Shown here piece after piece: positions 44,328-54,297 of a stretch of DNA of 64,000 bases (position 1 is its first letter; each line of letters opens with the position of its first letter). A program made the translations under genes and the position numbers. The notes under the pieces were generated by a model. The model worked only from the letters and a program-made list of their open reading frames with translations, did no database searches and had not been told where the DNA came from. Origin of the DNA: Tunturiibacter gelidiferens. GTDB taxonomy: Bacteria > Acidobacteriota > Terriglobia > Terriglobales > Acidobacteriaceae. Where the stretch lies: the NCBI RefSeq assembly GCF_013410115.1, contig NZ_JACCCV010000002.1, positions 2,046,001 to 2,110,000 on the forward strand, given 5' to 3'.

Positions 44328-46280
44328 TTACTTCGCTCCCGATTGAAGTGCATTGCTGAATACCGACGTCAACTCTTCAAGCTGTCGTTCGAGCTCTTGA
44401 ATCTGACTCTGAAGGACACGAGAGATTTCCGGCAGGTAATCGTTCGAGTGTTTGACGATTACTCCGAAGTTGTTTTCTACCGTCTGTACATATTCCCGCA
44501 TTCCTGCGTTTATTTTTGTCAGTAGAGTTTCAATCTGCATATCGAGAGAACCAAACACTGTCTTCGCTTCGTTCAGACTGCGGTTGTACTGATCCAGAAT
44601 GCTCTGGTTGCCTGCACTTGTCTGTTTCAGCTCCTCGACAACTTGTCTGCTCAGAGCCACAACCTCAGCCTGGCGCCGCTGCGTATCGTCGGTGCTACGA
44701 GCGACAACGGTCAAGGCTGTAGTGTAGCCTTCGACCTGCCTCGCTGCCGCTTCCATCGACCGAAGAGCGGACGCATTTCGGTCTAATACATCGGCGAGCA
44801 GACCCTTCGCATCAAGCAGGCTTTGGCCAGCCGCTTTGAACTCTGCGCTTCGAGCCTCGATAGATTCAAGAAGACTCGTCAATTGTTGGCTCGTAGCCTC
44901 TGTCCAGGCCCCGCTCTTAGCAATCAGCGCATCCGTGGAACTCTGGCTTCCTTGCGCGGCGTCACTTACAGTACGAATCATCGTTTCAGATACGTCTTCT
45001 ACCTTTCTAGACAGATCTGAAATCACGTTCGTCAGAGCACCCGCGATGTTCTGCAAATTGGAACTTGCATTCTTGCCCATCTCTTCGATGAGACCGCGCA
45101 TGAGTTCACGCAAAGCGTCTGCCTGTTCCTGGCTCGCTTTGGCTTGATGGTCAGAAGATGTATTCGCTGCGTCCACTAGGTTTGAAAGAGCACACCGGGT
45201 AAGCTCGAACTGTGCATTCATTTGCAGCAGCATCTGCGAGGTACCGGAGAGAGTCTCCTGAACCGCCGCGAATTCGGAGTGCGCAGATCCCGTCAGTTGT
45301 TCATGGAACCGCGAACCCATATCAGACAGAGCTCTGGTGATCGACGTTTCCAACGTTGCGACCAAGGATCGGAACTCTCCAACGACTGAGTCTTGCTTCT
45401 GCGATTCAAGACGCTCCAAAGCGCCTTCCATTTTTTGAATGGCAGGGAGAAGTTGCTTAGTCAGCTGTTCCGCGAGGTCAATCGAAAGGCTCGGAAGGAT
45501 CGTTTGCTGAAATGCTCCCGTGAGTTGGCCCACCAGATCGCTACTGATATTCGATAGGGAGACAGACTGGCTTAGTGCTTCCTTTCGAATGTCGATGAGA
45601 ACTCGCTCTTGCGTGATGCGTGGAAACACCCTGTCGAACCGACCGCAAATCTTCGCGTACAAAGTCTCGAATCTGGTCGCAAAGAAAAAGCGCTCAGCAA
45701 GGACAAAGATAAGACTGGAACCAAGGGCAAGTACCGATGTGAAGAATTTCCCCGAGAGGGCGTTTATTAGGTCCGATAGCCCCAAAACTGCCTTATCTGT
45801 GTATCGGAGATCTGCCAAGCCTAAGAGCAGTGCACTGAATGTGCCCAGAAGACCTAGTGCCGTGAGGATTCCAGGGACTGCTTGGTGGGAAACGTCTGCA
45901 TACTCCTCGAAGAGTTCCTCGGAGCTGAACAAATCCCGTGCAGCGTTCGATACGAACCAACGATCTTCCGAGAGGGAGGAAGCAAGCGGCAGCAGCGACC
46001 CTTCGATGGAGTTCCACCAGTATCGCGCATGATCATTTGAGTTTTGAAAGGCTGAACGCAACTGCTTAATTCGGTCGAGTGGCAGGCCATCAATACGTTC
46101 CTCGCTGCTAGCCTCCGGTACGGAAGCGAGGAGAACGAGGATTGCCCTATTGGCGGCATGAACCTTCATTGCTTGCCAGATCATCCTGACAAGAAACGCT
46201 ATCCACAACGCGACTATAAACGCAGCAAAGCCACGCAGGAAAGGTGACAACGACTGGACGATGTGTCGGAAGATTGGCAA
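44328..46280 (-). CDS. zorA: ZorA: MotA/ExbB-like membrane protein with long helical tail
   Basis: The core membrane subunit of Zorya. Helices are FAAFIVALWIAFLVRMIW at the start, AVPGILTALGLLGTFSALLL and FFTSVLALGSSLIFVLAERF in the middle, the MotA/TolQ/ExbB pattern. From residue 220 on comes a tail of more than 400 residues, nearly all alpha-helical coiled coil, as in the long cytoplasmic tail that transmits the trigger in Zorya. The start is TTG 46280 with GAGGA upstream; the frame has a TAG shortly before, so no earlier start exists. Confidence 0.9.
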   Translation of the reverse strand: MPIFRHIVQSLSPFLRGFAAFIVALWIAFLVRMIWQAMKVHAANRAILVLLASVPEASSEERIDGLPLDRIKQLRSAFQNSNDHARYWWNSIEGSLLPLASSLSEDRWFVSNAARDLFSSEELFEEYADVSHQAVPGILTALGLLGTFSALLLGLADLRYTDKAVLGLSDLINALSGKFFTSVLALGSSLIFVLAERFFFATRFETLYAKICGRFDRVFPRITQERVLIDIRKEALSQSVSLSNISSDLVGQLTGAFQQTILPSLSIDLAEQLTKQLLPAIQKMEGALERLESQKQDSVVGEFRSLVATLETSITRALSDMGSRFHEQLTGSAHSEFAAVQETLSGTSQMLLQMNAQFELTRCALSNLVDAANTSSDHQAKASQEQADALRELMRGLIEEMGKNASSNLQNIAGALTNVISDLSRKVEDVSETMIRTVSDAAQGSQSSTDALIAKSGAWTEATSQQLTSLLESIEARSAEFKAAGQSLLDAKGLLADVLDRNASALRSMEAAARQVEGYTTALTVVARSTDDTQRRQAEVVALSRQVVEELKQTSAGNQSILDQYNRSLNEAKTVFGSLDMQIETLLTKINAGMREYVQTVENNFGVIVKHSNDYLPEISRVLQSQIQELERQLEELTSVFSNALQSGAK

Positions 46281-46621
46281 GGCATTCCTCAGCCATGGAC
46301 TCTTCCGAACGAAACCGCACTACAGTCCGCTTTCGGAACCCATCCACGGTCAACTCCTCAATTTTTGGAACACATCCACTTTACTCTGGATATGCTGTAG
46401 AGAGAAACATAAAAGGCGATTTGTGCGCAGGCGGCCCCCACGCGTGCGTACCACCTATGATGAATGACTTGATGAATGTCGGCGCTTGCGGTCTAGAAAC
46501 GACACACGTACCACGACTTGGAAGAGTGCTCGAAGGTCGTAGATGCCAATCTTCCTAACTGAGACCCATCGGCGTCATGACCGAACGATTACACCGAGCA
46601 AAGCAAAATTTATCTCTGAGT
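46281..46621. other. Intergenic region upstream of the Zorya operon
   Basis: Some 340 bases between the beta-propeller-like gene and zorA. It must contain the zorA promoter. A 68-codon frame overlaps the zorA start but runs in another frame and looks like a shadow. I see no repeat, hairpin or other gene. Confidence 0.4.
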
Positions 46622-47620
46622 TCATTCAGCTTTGAGTTGTTTCCTTATCTGTTCCGCTCGCCGTTTGATCCCGACCTTCTGATCGATATCTAAAGCTGCA
46701 TCGTATGCGGCGAGGGCTGCGGGTAGGTCGCCTTTCAATTCAGCACACTGGCCTTGAAGCTTTCTCAGAAGCGCCTTTCTCTTGATATCGGCAGATGGAA
46801 TCTGGCCAGAAATTCGGTCTAAGCTGCCGTAAAGGCGTCGCGATAGCTCTGGGTCGACCTTGTTTGAGCCATTCTTCAGCGCAAATTCAACTGCCATCAT
46901 CACCGTTGCATAGTCGCCCTTCGTGAGCCGAGCCTCCTGCCATTTCTCCATTTCGAGGAACTCGCCGTCCCAGCGGTATGAGAACACCCCAAAACGCGCG
47001 TAGCCAAGCTGAATGACGCCCTGAGCGGGGAAGACATAGAAGTCCGCCCAACCCGAAACCGGAATCCAGGAAGCGACCTCAACTCCGGTTTGGAGATTGA
47101 AAATTGTTAGTTTTGATCCGTCATCTCCTTCATAAGAGTTCGCTGTTTGGCATGCAGCAACGCTGCCGTCGGCGGAGAGCCCATTGTTGAATAAATTGGC
47201 TTCGAACCGGCGTTTGAAGAGAGCCTTTCCCGACCGATCAAAAGCTAGAAAAACACCCTGTAAGCCGCCCCCCAGGCACCAGTCGTTCAGAATGAAATTA
47301 CCGTTATCGGCGACCTTTCCATCATTAGGACGACCCACTGCGCCTTGTGCGATCACGTCCTTTCCGCGGAGGAGGAGGTACTTTCCTTTTCCTTCGGAAC
47401 GAGAGCCGCCTCGAGTCCCGGAATCATTTGCGTCTCTCCAAGCCAAAGTAAATTGTCCATTCGGAGACTTAATACTCTGGCCAAAAAAATGACGGGAAGG
47501 AATGTCGATGAAATCGGTTTTCGATTGTTTGACTGCTTGCTCTACCCTCTTCTGGTCTTCTAGCATCGTCAGTGACGACGCATTGCCTTTCTTACCCAAC
47601 AACCAACTCAAAATGCCCAT
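46622..47620 (-). CDS. Beta-propeller-like protein with TPR-like tail, next to Zorya
   Basis: A 332-residue protein with no recognised family. The middle (residues 45-220) is built of short strand-rich units with Asp/Gly turns, such as GQFTLAWRDANDSGTRG, GVFLAFDRSGKALFKRRFEA and KLTIFNLQTGVEVASWIP, in the manner of a WD/beta-propeller. The C-terminus (LRKLQGQCAELKGDLPAALA, then AYDAALDIDQKVGIKRRAEQ) looks like two TPR helices. I take ATG 47620 as the start, because the upstream frame has no protein character. It lies about 340 bp upstream of zorA on the same strand, so it may be an accessory of the defence genes or an independent gene. Confidence 0.6.
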   Translation of the reverse strand: MGILSWLLGKKGNASSLTMLEDQKRVEQAVKQSKTDFIDIPSRHFFGQSIKSPNGQFTLAWRDANDSGTRGGSRSEGKGKYLLLRGKDVIAQGAVGRPNDGKVADNGNFILNDWCLGGGLQGVFLAFDRSGKALFKRRFEANLFNNGLSADGSVAACQTANSYEGDDGSKLTIFNLQTGVEVASWIPVSGWADFYVFPAQGVIQLGYARFGVFSYRWDGEFLEMEKWQEARLTKGDYATVMMAVEFALKNGSNKVDPELSRRLYGSLDRISGQIPSADIKRKALLRKLQGQCAELKGDLPAALAAYDAALDIDQKVGIKRRAEQIRKQLKAE

Positions 47621-47789
47621 TTTTGTTAGTGCCTCACATCCGTTCACTTTTCGACCGCAATGCCATAGTGCCCTAGGTATTATGCAGGACGTCTCTTCCA
47701 TGTCGTTTCGTAGTGGTGTTGAGGGTCTCACGTGTGTTTCTAGAAGGGAGAAATGCTTTTTCCACGATCGCTGCGTATCTGCCGCCACC

Positions 47790-50700
47790 TTAATCGTCAG
47801 GTGCATCCTTTGTGATGTCGGCAGGATACTTCAGAACGGTTGCTAGTTCTACGAAGCGGCAGAATGCATTAGCCAATCGAATTTGGCGGGGAGTTCTACA
47901 TTCACCATGGAGGAGAACTGGACAACCCACAATGATAGAGATCGCTCGTGCACGAGATGTCGCGACGTTTAGGCGGTTAGGGCTGTAAAGAAATTCCATC
48001 CCACGTGGAGCATCATCACTCGATGACGAAGTCAAAGAGTATATAGATATGGGAGCTTCCTGGCCTTGAAACTTGTCAACAGTGCCAACTCGCGCAGTCG
48101 GCATCGCCTTGAGAAGTTCTGCTACCTGGGCGTTATACGGCGCAACAACCAAGACGTCATCCCCCGTGAGCTGACGCACATCCCCGTTTCTGTCAGTGGT
48201 GGTGGAGTCGGCGTCCAATAACTCTCGCAACAGCACTTCTATTGCGCGAACCTCTTCGATAGCCCGATTTCGGTTGCCGTTGTGCTCGACTTCAACGAAC
48301 CACAGACCAGGGTGATCGAACGGTGCTGCACCGGTGACCCGCTGAACGTCGAGCCCTGCGATTGACTTCAGTCGAGCATCATAAAACATTTCAGATGTGA
48401 ACCTGCAGATCGTGGGATGTAACCGCCATGTGTGTTCAAGGAAAAGACCTGCTTCAGTAGAGATTGTCTTCTTACCTCCTAACAAATGTTCAAGGGCGGA
48501 TGAATCGGCACCTTCGGGATGACTGCCTTTGATTGGCTGTTCTAGTTGTTGAGGATCACCCAGCAAAACCACGCTCTTAGCGCATTGTGCGACAGCGAGA
48601 ACATTCGCGAGAGACATCTGACCCGCCTCATCTATGAATAGGACATCAACCGCTTCGAAATAATCGGGCCGCGCCCACATCCATGCAGTTCCAGCAACCA
48701 CTCTGCACCCAGACCTTAGCGCATCAAGAGGGCCTACGTTTTCCGTACTGTAGGAAAGCCCTGGAGTTGGTGAGGCTGGGATCTCATTCACCTTTTGATG
48801 ACAGTCAACGTCCTTGATGCCTTCCTTCTGCGCAACCTCGAGAACTCCTTTGAGCAAGTGAGAGATGACCTTATGGCTGTTTGCCGTGATCCCGACCTTC
48901 TTACCGTGCTTCACTAACTCGCACACCATTCGAGAGCCCGTATATGTCTTTCCGGCTCCGGGAGGCCCTTGAATTGCTAAGACAGAATCTTGGAGGTTGA
49001 GTGCGAGCGATTCAGCCGTCCGTACTACATCTCCACCGTTAAAATCGATTGCATTTCTGCCCCCCGTGAATCTAGGCGATTTTCGCGAAAGAAGGTCGCG
49101 TGCGCACTGATATGGTCCCCGATCATGAATCCCGTGATCACGTACATATTCGCCTAAACGGTAGAGGGAGTCCGCGAGCACATCGGTATTGGGGCCTGTC
49201 GGATCCGCATAGATACAGCGCGGATTGTCTTTGGCGGTCTTTTTGGTCTTTTTGATCCGAACCAGCTGGGTCGCTAAGTCAATGTCAACGATCTCGCCGA
49301 ATTTGTTGGCCTTTGTTCGAACCGTATCACCGACTTGAATCTCGCAGTCCTGTCGAGGGAAGGAGTATATGTCCGTTGGGATTTGTTTAGACACGGAAAA
49401 GGTTGACTGAAAGTTGAGCCCAGAAATTGCTCCGCGCTCATCAACGAGTTCTTCCTCAGTCAGATCTCCAAGTCTGAAGAACTCCCACCAATCAGCTTTT
49501 GCCTCTCGCCGGTGCCAATCCAAGAGGTTTGAGAGGAGCCAGCGACCACTCTGTTCTTCATCTCTTCGTTCTGGCTCGATTGGGATACCTTGTCGAAGCT
49601 GGTTTGCAAGGTCAAGGTTCCGTTGCTGCTGATTAGTAACATTGGTTGACGCGGAACCGCTTAGTGAAATTGGTCGTGAAAAGACTGCTCCACTTCTCAC
49701 TTCTACACCTCGCAATCGTTCAAGCCAATTTCTCAGGCTTCGTGTCGACCAGCAATCGTCTTCGTTGTAGGCCAAAACTTGGCAGCGTGTTGTATCGGCA
49801 ATTCCCTCTACACGAGCGAGTTCGAGGGCATGCTGCATAACTCGCATAGCTGTTGCGGCTTCGTTCAGGGGGATCGTCCTCTTGAATTCGTGGAAGGGTT
49901 CAAGCGACTTGAGTGAGTATTGCTCCACACTAGCCCGCATTGCTCGCTTCACCACAGAGTGGAGATCGATGAGTACGCTGGCTCGAAGAATACTATCTAC
50001 TTCCTCTTCGCGAGTCGCATATCTACCCATGAGCCGCTTAAGAGCAGACGGTTCATATGCGCCGAAGTGGTACACATGCATGAACGGATCTTGTCTCCAT
50101 CGTTCCACTATCAAATCAATAGTCCATTCGAATGCCTCTTTTTCTCTGTCATCGTTGAGTGCCCATCGATGACGGTATTCCTGTTGGGAAGACATCTCCA
50201 GCCCAATGCCAAAGAGGTATTCGCGTCCGCTTACACCAACGAATGGGTCTCCTTCCAAATCGAGGTAAACATCGTTGATTGAGGGCTCGGGTAGAATGGC
50301 GAAGCCGTGCGTTTCTGAAGGAGGAAAGATTTCATAAATGAATGTGCCCGCAAGCTCAGCTTGTACCTGAACTCTCGCCTGCTCTCTGATCCGCACGAAC
50401 CCCTCGGACGATCCACGCTTGGGTTTCTGAGTTAGCGGAAGGGAAAGTTCTGCTAGAGCCGTCCGCTTAGTGACGTTCCAATCGACCAGTTCCTTCCGCT
50501 GAAAGCTGGTGATGCCAGCAACAAGCGAGAGATGGTCGTCATCACGGCGTCGCTTGCGACAGTCTGAACCCCACCTGCAAACATCGCAATGTTCCGTCGG
50601 CTCAGGGTATGTCTCGGATAGGCGTGCTGAAGTTACGAAAGCCTCTAAGCGAGAACGGATTGTCCGGTGATATGCAGAGTAGTCAAGAACACGGTGCGAT

Positions 50701-51230
50701 TCTGGGAGAAAATGAACGCCAGGCGAGATCACATGCATAAACTCGGGGCTTACACCTTGAACGACTTCCAGCAAATCCGAATAAAGAGCCAGTTGCAATA
50801 CCGTTGAAGCCTTGGTTTCAACCGCCAGCTTACAGTCATAGACTTCATAAGACCAAGATCCTAAATTGCTTGGTTTCGTGACCCTTCTGAGGACGTCCGC
50901 TCGGCCATACCAATTGTTATATTCCAAAGCGGCTTGAACAATTACGTCGGCCTGAGCTTCCATTGCAGCAACAGTTTCTCGGAGTGCTGACGGTTCGGAC
51001 TCGTTTCGCAAATCGCGAACTATTAAGCCCGCTGCGACTAAATGCGCGACGTACGCCTCCTCGTGAGCGAGACCTCGCTGCCTCATCACCTCGGCGTCGG
51101 GGGCGGCCCATTTCGGTGCCTGCCTGAAACCCATGGCTACTTGATGATCTAGGAAAGTTAAGTGGCCGCAAAGAAGATTGTTACCGAGATCGGTTGCCGA
51201 GAACCGGATTGCGCTAGGCGTCAATTTCAT
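47790..51230 (-). CDS. TM0106-type RecB nuclease fused to RNase H-like and superfamily I helicase domains
   Basis: A 1146-residue multidomain DNA enzyme. The N-terminal 260 residues hold a RecB/Cas4-like nuclease (YDCKLAVETKASTVLQLALY, with the E-x-K active-site set) followed by a cysteine cluster (CDVCRWGSDC) that may bind an iron-sulphur cluster. Then comes an RNase H-like exonuclease part (INDVYLDLEGDPFVGVSGRE). The C-terminal half is a Dna2/UPF1-like helicase: GPPGAGKTYTGSRM (Walker A), VLFIDEAGQMSLANV (motif II), GDPQQLEQP (motif III), VGTVDKFQGQEAPISIY (motif V) and NRLNVATSRARAISII (motif VI). Members of this set occur in defence islands; the precise role is unknown. Confidence 0.88.
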   Translation of the reverse strand: MKLTPSAIRFSATDLGNNLLCGHLTFLDHQVAMGFRQAPKWAAPDAEVMRQRGLAHEEAYVAHLVAAGLIVRDLRNESEPSALRETVAAMEAQADVIVQAALEYNNWYGRADVLRRVTKPSNLGSWSYEVYDCKLAVETKASTVLQLALYSDLLEVVQGVSPEFMHVISPGVHFLPESHRVLDYSAYHRTIRSRLEAFVTSARLSETYPEPTEHCDVCRWGSDCRKRRRDDDHLSLVAGITSFQRKELVDWNVTKRTALAELSLPLTQKPKRGSSEGFVRIREQARVQVQAELAGTFIYEIFPPSETHGFAILPEPSINDVYLDLEGDPFVGVSGREYLFGIGLEMSSQQEYRHRWALNDDREKEAFEWTIDLIVERWRQDPFMHVYHFGAYEPSALKRLMGRYATREEEVDSILRASVLIDLHSVVKRAMRASVEQYSLKSLEPFHEFKRTIPLNEAATAMRVMQHALELARVEGIADTTRCQVLAYNEDDCWSTRSLRNWLERLRGVEVRSGAVFSRPISLSGSASTNVTNQQQRNLDLANQLRQGIPIEPERRDEEQSGRWLLSNLLDWHRREAKADWWEFFRLGDLTEEELVDERGAISGLNFQSTFSVSKQIPTDIYSFPRQDCEIQVGDTVRTKANKFGEIVDIDLATQLVRIKKTKKTAKDNPRCIYADPTGPNTDVLADSLYRLGEYVRDHGIHDRGPYQCARDLLSRKSPRFTGGRNAIDFNGGDVVRTAESLALNLQDSVLAIQGPPGAGKTYTGSRMVCELVKHGKKVGITANSHKVISHLLKGVLEVAQKEGIKDVDCHQKVNEIPASPTPGLSYSTENVGPLDALRSGCRVVAGTAWMWARPDYFEAVDVLFIDEAGQMSLANVLAVAQCAKSVVLLGDPQQLEQPIKGSHPEGADSSALEHLLGGKKTISTEAGLFLEHTWRLHPTICRFTSEMFYDARLKSIAGLDVQRVTGAAPFDHPGLWFVEVEHNGNRNRAIEEVRAIEVLLRELLDADSTTTDRNGDVRQLTGDDVLVVAPYNAQVAELLKAMPTARVGTVDKFQGQEAPISIYSLTSSSSDDAPRGMEFLYSPNRLNVATSRARAISIIVGCPVLLHGECRTPRQIRLANAFCRFVELATVLKYPADITKDAPDD

Positions 51231-51412
51231 AACGTTATTTCCCTGGCTCAGTCATAGGTAAAACATCATCTCAGATAGGCACCTATCCTTGGTCAAGGAT
51301 GAAGCTCTTTTCACAATGGTAGTTCGCCATTCTGTCACCATCGCGTGAGAAAGAGTCTCTTAGGCAAGATACACAGAGCTGGATTTCTCCAGACATGCGG
51401 CAAGTGATTAAA

Positions 51413-53752
51413 TCAACTTAACGGATGCTCTGGCCACGAATGTCTGGGATATCGGCGCATCAGTTCGCGTCGCACTTGCGGATAGAGTCTCTCCCAGAAT
51501 CCGGCAAGATCGGTCGTGGTCTGCACAGCCCTTTGGTTCGGCGCGAGCAGATGTACTACCAGGGGGGTACGGTCGGCTCCAACACGCGGAGTGTCTCGCA
51601 TCCCGAAGAAGTCCTGAAGGCGAGATGCTATCCAAGGGGGCTTGTCGCCACTGTAATGAATCTTGGTCTGACGCCCATTCTGCAACCGAACGCTCGCTGG
51701 AGCGAGTTCCCTGAGAAGCTTTGAATCCGTCTTTTGCTCTAAAAGGAGAACGAAGTCCTTCGCCGCGCCTTTCAGATCGGCAAAGCTTCGAAGTCCAGAA
51801 CATAGTTCACGCAATGCTTGTGCGATATCGGGCTGCATAAGACCGGCGAACTCAACCCGTGCCCGGAGTTGCTCCAGCGAATCCCCATCCACGAAACGCT
51901 CGATACCAACTTCCAACGCCCTGCTGCAGAGCAGATCGGATGCGGCCTCCGGCTCCGGTAGTGTGTCTTGCGACTCCTGAATCACCAGATCGTCGTATAG
52001 CAGAGTGCTGACTGCCTCTACCCGTTCTGCGACACGATTCCATGTCACGCTGGATTGTTCCCGCACACGATCCGGAAACAGGTCGATCAGCCATTCGGGC
52101 TCGACTCGGGACGTCACGCGTACTAGAGGGAGCGGCTTGTCTTTGCGATCCTCCGCATCGGTCGCAACCATGAACTCATAGGCAGGTGGCTCGCCTGCGA
52201 TCTCCGCCGAGACTCCTGTCGACAACCGCACCTGATTCCCTGCCCTCCTTCGCGCAACTCGATCGGGGAAACCGGCAAGGATGGATATGAGCAACGGATC
52301 GTCATCGTGCCTGGTCTGCTTCGAAGGGCGAGCAATGCGACGGAGCTGCTGAATGTGCTGCTCCGTGCGGTAGTCATGCCGCGACTCCATTGCGTCGAGA
52401 AGGTCGCTTTTCTCGTTCCGTGTACCGGACCCAAGCAGAGCCGCGGCGACACATCCGTCTTCACCTACGCCGCGCTCCATAGCCTCTACTAAAATGCGCG
52501 ACAGACGTGGGGACAAGGGATACCGCGCCAGTTTTTCGGCCATCTTTCCGGTAGCTCCAAGGCGATCGAGCAGAGACTCGGCGTTCTGGAAGGCCGACAC
52601 TGGCGGCGCGTCCAGCCAATCCACCGTATCGGAGTCGTGAATCTGCATCGCCCGCAAAGCCAGGCAGAGCTGGGATAGGTCGCTACGCAATATGTCTGGA
52701 GTCTCGTGTTCTGGACGGAACAGATAGTCTTCCTCAGGGTAAAGGCGGAGCACCTTGCCCGGACCGGTGCGCCCTGCTCGACCTGCTCGTTGCTTCGCCG
52801 AAGCCTTGCTGACCCGACCAACGTGCAGGGTCGGCAGGCCCGTCCATGGAGAGTAGGTCGCTACGCGAGCCAGACCACTATCGATGACGGCAGTTACGCC
52901 TTCGACCGTCACTGAACTCTCCGCAACATTGGTGGCAAGAATGAGCTTTTGTTGTGGGCTGGGGGAGACTGCTCGGTCCTGCTCCTCCGGTGACAGATCG
53001 CCATGCAGCGGCAGAACGACCAGCCCGGCTCGGCGTGCCACCGCGTCGCACTCTCGCATCGTACGACGTATCTCGGCGGCTCCAGGCAAGAAGACCAGGG
53101 TATGGCCAAGATGGCCGTCGTCGAGCAGCGACTCCACTGCGCCTTTCACCTGTACGTGTAGCGGCGCGGGGGAGTACGGTAGATGCTTGATAGTGAGTTC
53201 GAACAGCCTTCCCTCGGACCGCAGTATTGGACAGCTATTCAGATATCGAGCCACAGGAGCGGCATCGAGCGTAGCCGACATCACCACGATCCGCAGATCG
53301 GGTCGCGTTCTCTGCAACCGCTTCAACAAAGCAAGCGCGAAGTCGCTGTCTAGGTGTCGCTCGTGGAACTCATCCAGCACAACCGCATCGACGCCTGTGA
53401 GGATGGGATCCGAAAGCAGCCGTCGCGTCAAGATGCCCTCGGTGACAAACCGTAGCCGTGTGCGCGGTCCAATAGCTTCCTCAAACCGGACCTGGTAGCC
53501 GACAGTCTCACCGACCTGTTCGCCGAGTTCGAACGCGACTCGCCGCGCCGCCAGTCGTGCCGCTATCCGCCGCGGCTCGAGGACCATTACTTCGCCTCTG
53601 ACGATCTCCAGGAGAGCGGGCGGCACGCGGGTCGTCTTTCCCGCGCCCGGTGGCGCTTCGATTACGAGGTTAGGATCGCGCTGCAGAGACGAGATGATCT
53701 CCGGCGATAGTACGTCCACCGGAAGGGGAGATGTACGGCTCACACGTTCCAT
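51413..53752 (-). CDS. hrpB: ATP-dependent RNA helicase HrpB
   Basis: A DEAH-box helicase: Walker A IEAPPGAGKTTRVPPALL, motif II VVLDEFHERHLDSD (DEFH), motif III VMSATLDAAP, motif VI QRAGRAGRTGPGKVLRL. It ends with the HrpB C-terminal signature (DFFGMRDTPRVGADRTPLVV, then RRELMRRYPRHSWPEHPL). Its 779 residues are near the usual 800-830. In bacteria HrpB has no firmly set role. I use ATG 53752, which gives the family's compact N-terminus; a TTG at 53779 would add nine residues. Gene orientation follows the helicase upstream, but the 180-bp gap suggests its own promoter. Confidence 0.92.
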   Translation of the reverse strand: MERVSRTSPLPVDVLSPEIISSLQRDPNLVIEAPPGAGKTTRVPPALLEIVRGEVMVLEPRRIAARLAARRVAFELGEQVGETVGYQVRFEEAIGPRTRLRFVTEGILTRRLLSDPILTGVDAVVLDEFHERHLDSDFALALLKRLQRTRPDLRIVVMSATLDAAPVARYLNSCPILRSEGRLFELTIKHLPYSPAPLHVQVKGAVESLLDDGHLGHTLVFLPGAAEIRRTMRECDAVARRAGLVVLPLHGDLSPEEQDRAVSPSPQQKLILATNVAESSVTVEGVTAVIDSGLARVATYSPWTGLPTLHVGRVSKASAKQRAGRAGRTGPGKVLRLYPEEDYLFRPEHETPDILRSDLSQLCLALRAMQIHDSDTVDWLDAPPVSAFQNAESLLDRLGATGKMAEKLARYPLSPRLSRILVEAMERGVGEDGCVAAALLGSGTRNEKSDLLDAMESRHDYRTEQHIQQLRRIARPSKQTRHDDDPLLISILAGFPDRVARRRAGNQVRLSTGVSAEIAGEPPAYEFMVATDAEDRKDKPLPLVRVTSRVEPEWLIDLFPDRVREQSSVTWNRVAERVEAVSTLLYDDLVIQESQDTLPEPEAASDLLCSRALEVGIERFVDGDSLEQLRARVEFAGLMQPDIAQALRELCSGLRSFADLKGAAKDFVLLLEQKTDSKLLRELAPASVRLQNGRQTKIHYSGDKPPWIASRLQDFFGMRDTPRVGADRTPLVVHLLAPNQRAVQTTTDLAGFWERLYPQVRRELMRRYPRHSWPEHPLS

Positions 53753-53887
53753 CGAACACGATGAGTTGAACACCGTCAATCGACCTCATCATCACACACC
53801 CACTTCACCGCCAACCTCGCTCAGAACGATTGCTAGTGGAAGCGATTGCATCCAGTAACACTGATTGACCGACACACATTACCGGTG

Positions 53888-54091
53888 CTATGCCGACATC
53901 CTTTTGTGGACGTTGATGGCGACGCTTTCCGGTATGCGGAGGGAGCAGTAACCGCGCTTGTTCCTCAACTCTGGGCGGTCAACCTTCAGGACACCGGGCT
54001 CGTCAGCAAAGATCTTCCTGACTACCTTCGGACTCAAACTCCATTGCTCCGCCAACTCCGTCGCCTTATAGTGCCTCTCCAGTGCCCTCAC
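53888..54091 (-). CDS. Small winged-helix / excisionase-like DNA-binding protein
   Basis: Sixty-seven residues with a helix-turn-helix: ALERHYKATELAEQWSLSPK, VVRKIFADEPGVL, then a strand pair KRGYCSLRIPESVAINVHKR. Such MerR/AlpA-like proteins commonly accompany recombinases and act as directionality factors. It is 200 bp downstream of the large serine recombinase gene on the same strand; an excision role is inferred from this. The gap 54092-54297 shows nothing else. Confidence 0.65.
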   Translation of the reverse strand: MRALERHYKATELAEQWSLSPKVVRKIFADEPGVLKVDRPELRNKRGYCSLRIPESVAINVHKRMSA

Positions 54092-54297
54092 TACCGTACA
54101 CCCCTTGAATCGCCCTTCAGTGCGGAGCGAATGAGGGCTAATACCCGCCAGGAGGGCCGGACCCTGATTATCGTCTCAAACTTTCTTCTACCACTTGCGC
54201 TGGTAAGGAGCTGGCCGCGGGCGGAGGACAGCGTCCCAGATTGCTGACCCACAAGACGGTGCAGGTACGCACTTCATCTAGTTCAGGGTTCTTCAGG

